DNA from: Candidatus Bathyarchaeota archaeon
GTDB taxonomy: Archaea; Thermoproteota; Bathyarchaeia; TCS64
Direction: 5' to 3'
NCBI GenBank assembly: GCA_937877765.1
Contig: CALGBN010000090.1
Coordinates: forward strand, 1-5,365
Length of the DNA stretch: 5,365 nucleotides
The notes beneath the pieces are model-generated. The model searched no databases, was not told the origin of the DNA, and saw only the letters and a program-made list of their open reading frames with translations. This document shows, piece by piece, positions 1-5,365 of the stretch. The translations under genes and the position numbers were made by a program. Each line of letters opens with the position of its first letter. Position 1 is the first letter of the stretch.

Positions 1-357
1 GTATCAAAGAACCCCAATAGCAGATGTGCTGCCTGTAAAGATGCTGTCATCCGATGATAGATGCGAGCGTCCAGAGGGAGTGCAGCCAAAGAAAACAAAG
101 AAACACCAGATAACGGAAGGACTCCCAGATGTTTGGCCATATATCCTTGGATACCAGTACGTAGAAGCAAAACCAGAGGCAGAAATACTTGCAAAAGTAG
201 ATGATGACGCCTTCCTAGTCATCGGAGAATACGGGAAGGCAGAACAGTAGCATACACAACGGATATTGGTCCCCACTGGTGCCCAGTAGAGTTCGCGGAG
301 TGGGAAGGCTATGGATTACTCTGGCGCAACATGATAAATTGGGCGTCAGGCAGCTAA
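1..357 (+). pseudogene. GATase1-like (DUF1355 family) protein, 3' part, frameshifted
   Basis: This is the C-terminal part of a glutamine-amidotransferase-like protein whose beginning lies left of the window. One frame (codons from position 2) is open from the window edge to TAG at 248-250. It carries family-like segments: TPIADVLPV, an RPEGV motif near 70, ITEGLPDVWPYILGY at about 112-160, and FLVIGEYGK ending at 238. The rest continues in another frame from 241 as RTVAYTTDIGPHW, then PVEFAEWEGYGLLWRNMINW, ending at TAA 355-357. One extra G in the run at 238-239 would restore the Gly of GKGRT and join both halves. Members of this family (PF07090 type) are usually near 250 residues, so roughly half is outside. 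Their reaction is not established; the fold resembles class I glutamine amidotransferases, but no catalytic Cys nucleophile region is in view. The break could be real decay or a base-calling or assembly error; the intact downstream half favours an error. The 3' end overlaps the convergent gene by 12 bases. Confidence 0.75.
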
Positions 358-1269
358 CCGCTTCTCCAGTTCCTCACCGGGTTCAAACTCCACGTTTTGT
401 AGTGCCTCAACCCACTCAAACAATATCCTATGATTCTCACTATACTCTTGCCCATTTGTGAGCTGTTTTTCGTCTTTTCCTATCTCGGCGTGAACCAGTT
501 TACCTAGCTCTTGAAGTCTCATCTCGGAGTTCTCAACGGACTCACCGCTGAATTCACCTGTCAGTTCCTCAAGACGCCTACCCCAGAAGGACATCAATAC
601 ATCAAGGAACAGCTTGTGAAACATGTTATTGAACCAAGGTTCATTGTGTTTGGCTTTCTCTGCGCAGCTCTCTCGCAACACGAATAATAGGTCATATACC
701 TCGGACTTGATTACAGATATGTCCCGTTTTTCGATGCCCATACTCAGGCGTTCAAGACTCAGATGAGAGGGACGTAAAACCGAGAGGTTATCCCTGTCTT
801 GATTGACACGCATAACCTGATTATACATTGACTCAACAGAGATCCAGTCTACAGAGCCATCAAGCAAAACAACCAAACCCATAAGGGCGTCAACCAACTC
901 AAGATTAAGATACAATAAAGCAGTATGAGCCTCTCGGTCTATTACATACTCTTTCTCCATCTCAACAAGAAGCTTTTCACGTTTCTCAATAAACGCCTCC
1001 ATCTCGACAGCCAAAGCCTCAAGGGGTGCTTTGTTGATGCTAAAAAACGATAACTCTTCCTCTGGGTACTGGATTTTGATCATCATGGCGTCTGGGAAGG
1101 GCTTTGCGCCGGTTCCGTGTTTGATTGAACTTATATCATCTAGCTTGATTACGTGGTTACTTGCTTTACCGCCGAAAAAACCGCCCTTAACAACAAGCTT
1201 GATCTCTCGACCTTCTAGCTCTATAGTAGCGTTTTTCCTATCGTCTAGGCGTCCTTTTATCGGTGCCAC
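346..1269 (-). CDS. PH-like domain protein with all-helical C-terminal region
   Basis: A 307-residue soluble protein. Residues about 12-95 read as a small PH-like/GRAM-like beta domain: alternating strands (ATIELEG, IKLVVKGGFF, HVIKLDDISSIK, AMMIKIQYP, ELSFFSI) followed by a capping helix rich in Glu and Lys (about 81-107). Short PH-like domains of this kind are common in archaea and bacteria and often bind membranes or partner proteins; the ligand here is unknown. Residues about 110-300 are predicted helical with no motif I recognise. There is no signal peptide or membrane segment. The start is GTG at 1269, chosen because an AAGGAGG ribosome binding site lies 8 bases upstream and the preceding gene's TAG stop shares its G with this GTG. 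It is therefore the second gene of an operon with the 886-residue membrane protein and is probably translationally coupled to it, suggesting a cytoplasmic partner of that protein. It ends at TGA, 12 bases inside the convergent left-hand gene. Confidence 0.8.
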   Translation of the reverse strand: MAPIKGRLDDRKNATIELEGREIKLVVKGGFFGGKASNHVIKLDDISSIKHGTGAKPFPDAMMIKIQYPEEELSFFSINKAPLEALAVEMEAFIEKREKLLVEMEKEYVIDREAHTALLYLNLELVDALMGLVVLLDGSVDWISVESMYNQVMRVNQDRDNLSVLRPSHLSLERLSMGIEKRDISVIKSEVYDLLFVLRESCAEKAKHNEPWFNNMFHKLFLDVLMSFWGRRLEELTGEFSGESVENSEMRLQELGKLVHAEIGKDEKQLTNGQEYSENHRILFEWVEALQNVEFEPGEELEKRLAA

Positions 1270-3929
1270 TAGTCGCTCCTCCTTATGCTGTCCGCGGTCT
1301 CCTCAAGCCGGAGTGGACTGTAGGTTGTTCTTATGTACATTTTCAGGTATTCGCGTCCATACTTCTCAGAGACACCTAGCTCATCCAGCTTCACCTCATC
1401 CTTCTCATCGAGTATCCGGGTTATCTTTTTCTCAAACACAGGGTAGTTGAGAAGCATTTCTTTCCGCTCGTTATAGTATTCTATTGTATCTACGGCTTCA
1501 TCGATGTAGCTCAGTACCCTGTAAAGATGACTGATGAGTTCATCTATTCTATACTGCTCATAGTTGTTGATTACATCCAAGCTCTGGCTCATACGCTCTG
1601 TGAGGGTAAGGTTCCTGTTCCACTCGAAATCTTCACGTGGCAATAGGAGGTTGATGTTGAACTCAAGGTCCTTAATGTGGTAATAGAGGATGCCAATTAT
1701 CTTGCCTACTACGTCAACGGTGTTCAGTATTGTGTCCCTGATTAGAATGACCTTCAGTACTCGGAGATTTTCGTCATCTGCGTTAAAGTTACGTGCTTCT
1801 ACACGTTCGGAGAGTTTTCTGATCTCCTCATATTTTTCCCCGAGGAGACTGCTTAAGCTGCTGCGTCTTCTGCTTAGTTGTATCACTGTTTCGACGCTGT
1901 CGTTGATTGGGCGTGTAGCGTTGACGATGTCGGCGCTGTATTGTTTCTCCCAGTTCTTCAAGCTGATCAGTATTGCGTCAATGTTTACCCATGGCTCGTC
2001 TTCTTCCAGTTTTTCCCTGCTGATCGTCAATGTGGCGCTATCCTTGGGGAGGTTTGGCTCAAAGAGGCTGCTGATGATCTCGTATATCTTGTCACTAGTA
2101 TCGATTAACGCCTCAACAAGTACACGCCCAGCCTCAATAACCCCATCAATGTGGTCTAGTTTCTCCTCAAGGGGAGCATCATAATCAAGATCAGGCAGAA
2201 GCGGTGCATCAACGCCGAGGCCAAGATCAATTATCTCTCCAGCTGCCTCAAGATACTCAAACTTTGTCTTGATATAATAGTCTCTGAGGGCTACGTCAAG
2301 CTGTGTCTCGAAGCTTTCTACGTTTTCTTTTAACCCGTTGTAGATGCGCCTGATGTTTTCATCTATCTCCTTGAGTTCCTTTGAGCTTTCTGTGCTAGAT
2401 TTGATCTCCTTTACCTCATCCAAGGCAATGAGCATCCTTGTCTTGAGGTCGATGAAGTTATCAGGTACAGGTGACCGCATCCGGTTCACCAAATTGATTA
2501 ACCGTTCCAGCTTCTTCTGCTGATAATCACATTCCTCCAGCAATGAGACGGTTCTAACCTCCTTAACCTCCCTGAGATCAAAAAGATATTTACTAAAGCT
2601 AACGGGAGCCGAGAAAAGCACCGTAAAGATGGTGCTGTTAATGATGATCGCTTGATTAACGGTGGCTTGGAATGCCAATGGTTGTCTTAGATTATCGATT
2701 GCCACAAAGAATATGAGGTTAGTAACAGCCGCAACAAAAATGGGTAATAGGTAGATTACAAAATCAACGTATTTTCCGGGGATAACGGATTCTTTCACTG
2801 GATCAGGCATATTCATGTTCAGCAAAGTGATAGCTGATATGAACCCCATCATAATCACCAAAAAGAAGACTATACCAGGAACCGAGTTTATCAATCGACC
2901 AGTAGCTTCACGGAAATATTCTTGAAAGACCTGATTCACGTAAAGCGGGAATAACTCCTCCACCTGTATCTGCAATACCCCTGAGTCTACGGAGGGCAAA
3001 GCAGCCCAAACAGTTGGATCAAGATTCTGGGTCATGAAGTTGGGTAGTGTTGAGTTTACGTATGTTTGTATAGCTGAGTTCTCATAAGTGGGTATGTATG
3101 TGGCGACGAACTGCATGAAGCTGTCTATCACATAGCTTGGAGCATATGAAGGCGGCAGTTCAATGGAACGAATATACTCAATGTAATCTGTTACGAGATA
3201 TGTGCTAAAGTCTTCAACGATATAATCGGGGATCTCAGTTACATATCGTTCGAATCCACTGGATAGAAAAATCTCGCTTATACTGTTAAAGACGTTCTTT
3301 AATTCATCTAAATTGATGTAGCTTAAAGAACTTTGAATCTCATGGTAGATCAGTGTAAGGGGGGTATAGAGGGGAGGAAAAACTCCGGGTTCAAATGTTT
3401 TTAAGTACTGGATTACCTGAAGCGGAATCGAGATAAAAGCATAGTAGATGAATGTGAATGCGATGCCTCTGCCTCTGTAAATGGTGGCGAAAACGAGGAT
3501 TAAGGGGATTGCGAGATAGAAAGACTGCTCAAAGAATAGCAAAGCTACCGCAATAATACCCATATCAATCGCTATAATATGCAAATTATTTGAGATAACA
3601 GCGGGACATAGAGTAAAAGGTGCGATGATTATCGATAAGATGAATATCTTCATGATGGGGCTCGGGAATATCTGGAAAAACCCAATTCGCGAGAGATGAT
3701 AGATTAAACCGAGGCTAATTAACAGGCTTCCCGTCATCATTCCATATGGTTTTTCCTTATATGTCGCGTAAGCAACGAGAAAGGCCACAATATAAGGCAA
3801 AGGCATGGGTAGCAATGGTATGAGTATGAATCCGAGAGACATGGAGACCATGTTTATGATAAATGTGACCAGTTTACCGGTCTGTTCACCCATGTCCCCG
3901 TCCATGAATAGCGCGAAACTCATATCCAT
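1269..3929 (-). CDS. Large polytopic membrane protein with long helical cytoplasmic tail
   Basis: An 886-residue protein I do not recognise. By eye it has about ten membrane segments: residues near 20-40, 44-58, 64-80, 93-111, 117-133, 135-150, 155-176, then 351-370, 387-411 and 425-445. Positive charges (KEK at 58-60, RGR at 152-154, K379/K386, the stretch after 446) place both termini inside. A loop of about 175 residues (177-350), rich in Tyr, Ser, Pro and Ile and with no Cys, then faces outside; it contains one NST sequon at 292. Residues 450-886 form a highly charged, mostly helical tail with coiled-coil-like heptads near 461-545, 640-712 and 780-845. No enzymatic motif, ATP-binding site or transporter signature is visible, so a scaffold or anchor role is inferred only. 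It is the first gene of a minus-strand operon, overlapping the PH-like gene by one base, and is divergent from the tubulin-like gene. ATG 3929 is preferred (GGAGG 5 bases upstream); ATG 3923 (11 bases) is possible. Confidence 0.8.
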   Translation of the reverse strand: MDMSFALFMDGDMGEQTGKLVTFIINMVSMSLGFILIPLLPMPLPYIVAFLVAYATYKEKPYGMMTGSLLISLGLIYHLSRIGFFQIFPSPIMKIFILSIIIAPFTLCPAVISNNLHIIAIDMGIIAVALLFFEQSFYLAIPLILVFATIYRGRGIAFTFIYYAFISIPLQVIQYLKTFEPGVFPPLYTPLTLIYHEIQSSLSYINLDELKNVFNSISEIFLSSGFERYVTEIPDYIVEDFSTYLVTDYIEYIRSIELPPSYAPSYVIDSFMQFVATYIPTYENSAIQTYVNSTLPNFMTQNLDPTVWAALPSVDSGVLQIQVEELFPLYVNQVFQEYFREATGRLINSVPGIVFFLVIMMGFISAITLLNMNMPDPVKESVIPGKYVDFVIYLLPIFVAAVTNLIFFVAIDNLRQPLAFQATVNQAIIINSTIFTVLFSAPVSFSKYLFDLREVKEVRTVSLLEECDYQQKKLERLINLVNRMRSPVPDNFIDLKTRMLIALDEVKEIKSSTESSKELKEIDENIRRIYNGLKENVESFETQLDVALRDYYIKTKFEYLEAAGEIIDLGLGVDAPLLPDLDYDAPLEEKLDHIDGVIEAGRVLVEALIDTSDKIYEIISSLFEPNLPKDSATLTISREKLEEDEPWVNIDAILISLKNWEKQYSADIVNATRPINDSVETVIQLSRRRSSLSSLLGEKYEEIRKLSERVEARNFNADDENLRVLKVILIRDTILNTVDVVGKIIGILYYHIKDLEFNINLLLPREDFEWNRNLTLTERMSQSLDVINNYEQYRIDELISHLYRVLSYIDEAVDTIEYYNERKEMLLNYPVFEKKITRILDEKDEVKLDELGVSEKYGREYLKMYIRTTYSPLRLEETADSIRRSD
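1278..1284 (-). promoter_or_regulatory. Ribosome binding site of PH-like gene
   Basis: AAGGAGG on the minus strand, 8 bases before the GTG at 1269 and lying inside the last codons of the upstream membrane-protein gene. It is a near-perfect complement of the 16S rRNA 3' tail and decides the GTG start. With the TAGTG overlap it indicates translational coupling. Confidence 0.85.
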
Positions 3930-3933
3930 CTAT

Positions 3934-3940
3934 CCCTCCT
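3934..3940 (-). promoter_or_regulatory. Ribosome binding site of large membrane-protein gene
   Basis: AGGAGGG on the minus strand. Its GGAGG core ends 5 bases before ATG 3929 and 11 bases before the in-frame ATG 3923, which favours the former. It fills part of the 22-base gap to the divergent tubulin-like gene, so the operon promoter must lie inside the first codons of that gene. Confidence 0.75.
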
Positions 3941-3943
3941 ATT

Positions 3944-3947
3944 GGTG
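3944..3947 (+). promoter_or_regulatory. Weak ribosome binding site of tubulin-like gene
   Basis: GGTG four bases before GTG 3952 matches the 3' half of the AGGAGGTGATC complement of 16S rRNA, in a register equivalent to a normal SD spacing of about 6. It is only four bases long, so it is supporting rather than decisive evidence for this start. Confidence 0.35.
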
Positions 3948-3951
3948 CTAG

Positions 3952-5091
3952 GTGCTTGATCCCCCATTGACCTCGAACACTGATATCAACCTACTCGCTA
4001 GCCTCAGGAAACAGATAGAGGCATTATCTCCTGTTCTCCCTGATAAGGCTGTGGTTACTGTAGGACAGTATACGCTTGAGACCCTCATAGACTCACCTAA
4101 GCTTAGCGAAGCGGACATGTATACGCTTCTTCGTGTGATCCATAAGAAAGACTTACAGCATAAAACAATTCAGATCGACCCTAAATATTGCCTAATGGCG
4201 GATACCCTCTATGAGCCTCACTATTGGTTTGATATGGAGGAGTATTATGACAAGGTTGATGTCGATTCAGAGCTCGAGCACCTAATCTATGGATACCATA
4301 ATCAGGTTCTTACACTCTCAAACATCAGCGAGGGAGCTTGTTCAGGTTTACTACCCGAAATACATAGGTTCCTAGCCCAAAAAGAAAAAAGCACCATAGG
4401 AGTTGCCCTCTTTCCTTCGATGAACCACAGCAGCGATGCCCTGTATAACGCGTTTTCAGCCGTTGGTAGGATTCTGATTGATAATTCTACACCTTTAGTC
4501 TTGGTTGATCAAGGTTTGATGGAGGACTATAATGGTGTACACCGGGTCGGTGATGTGCTTCAGGATACAGCTATCATTGATTACTTCATCGATATGCTGT
4601 TAGAAAAGGAAAACATCATCAGGGAACTGGATAGGCTCTCACGAAGCTACGGGGTAAACATCTACTCACCACTACTAGCAACAGGATGCAGTCTCGACAT
4701 CTATGGCAGCTTCAGGAACATACTGGAGATAACCCTTGAGCAACCTTTGATGGATCTTGAACTTACCTCCGCGAAGATGGTCTATGTCTTGGTACGTGCG
4801 CCTCTAAGCTATCAGGAAGATTTCCAGAAGGGACAGCTTGAGTTTGAGGTCACGCAGTGGCTTCAGGAAAGTATTGGAGTGGATATTCCGCAAATTTGTG
4901 AGCCGTTATTTGTGGATGAGTATGGGGACCGTGTTGATGCCATCATTTTGGTCGGAGGATATGATACAAAGAAAAAGTTCAACGAGGTTTACCAACGCAT
5001 CGAAAGGTTCAGCAAAATGAATGTTGACCAAAACCTAGTTGACAAAGAAGAATGGAACAAAATAAAGGAAAAAATGCTAAACGGATTTTAG
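3952..5091 (+). CDS. Divergent FtsZ/tubulin-superfamily protein, likely degenerate GTPase
   Basis: A 379-residue soluble protein whose order of elements matches FtsZ. Residues 119-135 (VLTLSNISEGACSGLLP) align with the strand and T4 glycine-rich loop of FtsZ (GGGTGTG followed by AAP), but most signature residues are replaced. STIGVALFPS at 147-156 matches the next strand (LTVAVVTKPF), and LVLVDQGLM at 182-190 matches the segment where FtsZ has its guanine-contacting Asn. The T7-like region (CSLDIYGSFR, 246-255) keeps one Asp, D249, and has Gly at the second catalytic Asp position. Residues 264-345 fit the C-terminal domain: PLMDLELTSAKMVYVLVRAP, a helix, then a strand-rich end with DRVDAIILVGGYD. 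No T1 GGxGxN loop is seen at the N terminus. I infer a polymer-forming or tubulin-partner protein that may bind or hydrolyse GTP poorly. The start is GTG 3952, directly after an in-frame TAG, with GGTG 4 bases upstream; TTG 3967 is an alternative. It overlaps the convergent downstream gene by 15 bases. Confidence 0.65.
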   Translation: MLDPPLTSNTDINLLASLRKQIEALSPVLPDKAVVTVGQYTLETLIDSPKLSEADMYTLLRVIHKKDLQHKTIQIDPKYCLMADTLYEPHYWFDMEEYYDKVDVDSELEHLIYGYHNQVLTLSNISEGACSGLLPEIHRFLAQKEKSTIGVALFPSMNHSSDALYNAFSAVGRILIDNSTPLVLVDQGLMEDYNGVHRVGDVLQDTAIIDYFIDMLLEKENIIRELDRLSRSYGVNIYSPLLATGCSLDIYGSFRNILEITLEQPLMDLELTSAKMVYVLVRAPLSYQEDFQKGQLEFEVTQWLQESIGVDIPQICEPLFVDEYGDRVDAIILVGGYDTKKKFNEVYQRIERFSKMNVDQNLVDKEEWNKIKEKMLNGF

Positions 5092-5297
5092 CTTCTCCTC
5101 AAGCCCTGCTAGCAACTCATCCAAAGTGCCCTTATGTTCCACTAGGAAACTCCTACTGAGGCCCTTCTCAAAGTCGCTTGCCTTCCTGTTAAGCCGCTCC
5201 ATCTCATCATAAGGCGCAAGATCCTCGATCTTACCACGACCAGCGATGACAACTACTCTTATGACCCATGGGTCCCGACACTCGACGATCCTAACAG
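5077..5297 (-). CDS. Unrecognised protein, C-terminal 72 residues, cut by contig end
   Basis: On the minus strand a frame is open from the last genuine base before the adapter (5297) to TAG at 5079-5077, with no internal stop. It reads as a strand segment (VRIVECRDPW, then VIRVVVIAGRGKIEDL) followed by charged helices (YDEMERLNRKASDFEKGLSRSF, about residues 29-50; then LDELLAGLEEKLKSV at the end). The mix of hydrophobic strands and amphipathic helices is protein-like and codon use resembles the neighbours, while other frames here are closed by stops. I do not recognise the family. The start lies outside the window. It converges on the tubulin-like gene, and their 3' ends overlap by 15 bases, so it probably belongs to a separate transcript. 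Confidence 0.6.
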
Positions 5298-5365
5298 CTG
5301 TCTCTTATACACATCTCCGAGCCCACGAGACCTCTCTACATCTCGTATGCCGTCTTCTGCTTGAA
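5298..5365 (+). other. Illumina Nextera adapter read-through (not biological)
   Basis: The last 68 bases are synthetic. Positions 5298-5316 are the 19-base Tn5 mosaic end (starting CTGTCTCTTATA), 5317-5331 the Nextera read-2 side (CCGAGCCCACGAGAC), 5332-5339 an eight-base i7 index (CTCTCTAC, which I recognise as N707), and 5340-5363 the P7 flow-cell sequence ending CTTG, followed by AA. Real genome sequence therefore stops at about 5297. These bases should be masked before any search or gene calling. Confidence 0.98.

Noticed and set aside
4..276. Minus-strand open frame of 90 codons at the left edge
   Set aside because: The plus strand here encodes recognisable GATase1-like family motifs, so this is a shadow frame.
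1031..1450. Plus-strand open frame of 139 codons spanning the operon junction
   Set aside because: It lies opposite two well-supported genes with matched ribosome binding site and overlap; its composition is low-complexity and not protein-like.
1690..2184. Plus-strand open frame of 164 codons opposite the membrane-protein gene
   Set aside because: It is the antisense shadow of the coiled-coil tail; its Ser/Leu/Arg-rich composition is an artefact of the complementary codons and it has no convincing ribosome binding site.
3915..3930. Possible TATA-like element (CATATCC) for the tubulin-like gene
   Set aside because: It is weak, lacks a clear BRE, and lies in the first codons of the divergent gene; it cannot be told from chance.
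3904..3954. TAG at 3949 read as pyrrolysine, extending the tubulin-like protein upstream
   Set aside because: Three other genes in the window end in TAG, which argues against amber recoding, and the extension would overlap the divergent gene's start and ribosome binding site.
5298..5316. Tn5-type mosaic end suggesting a natural transposon
   Set aside because: It is followed exactly by the Nextera tail, index and P7 sequence, so it comes from library preparation and not from a mobile element.

Overview
The window is a compact stretch of what is most likely an archaeal genome. The reasons are a small PH-like protein of a type I associate with archaea, an FtsZ/tubulin-superfamily protein that is not canonical FtsZ, Shine-Dalgarno sites matching the archaeal/bacterial 16S tail, and very tight gene packing. 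Base composition looks moderate (mid-forties % GC by eye). I cannot name the lineage; an uncultivated mesophilic archaeon known from metagenomes is a reasonable guess. The right end is an untrimmed Illumina Nextera adapter, so this is a metagenome-style contig and its true right edge is about position 5297.

Layout, left to right. (1) 1-357, plus strand: the 3' part of a gene for a glutamine-amidotransferase-like (GATase1-like, formerly DUF1355) protein, entering from outside the window and broken by an apparent one-base deletion near 239. (2) 346-3929, minus strand: a two-gene operon. The first gene encodes an 886-residue polytopic membrane protein with a large outside loop and a roughly 430-residue helical/coiled-coil cytoplasmic tail. 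The second encodes a 307-residue protein with an N-terminal PH-like domain and an all-helical remainder. The two share one base (TAGTG) and the second gene has a textbook ribosome binding site. (3) 3952-5091, plus strand, divergent with only 22 bases between the starts: a 379-residue divergent FtsZ/tubulin-superfamily protein whose nucleotide-binding and catalytic loops look degenerate. (4) 5077-5297, minus strand: the C-terminal 72 residues of an unrecognised protein, cut by the contig end. (5) 5298-5365: synthetic adapter.

The central three genes are the interesting part. A tubulin-like protein with apparently disabled GTPase motifs sits head-to-head with a large membrane protein carrying a long helical cytoplasmic tail, which is co-transcribed with a soluble PH-like protein. 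I infer, from neighbourhood and domain types only, a membrane-associated scaffold or membrane-remodelling module. No catalytic enzyme is visible among them.

No stretch over 300 bases lacks a gene. The only gaps are the 22 bases at 3930-3951 and the adapter. I saw no tRNA, rRNA, CRISPR, insertion sequence, att site or convincing terminator or promoter.
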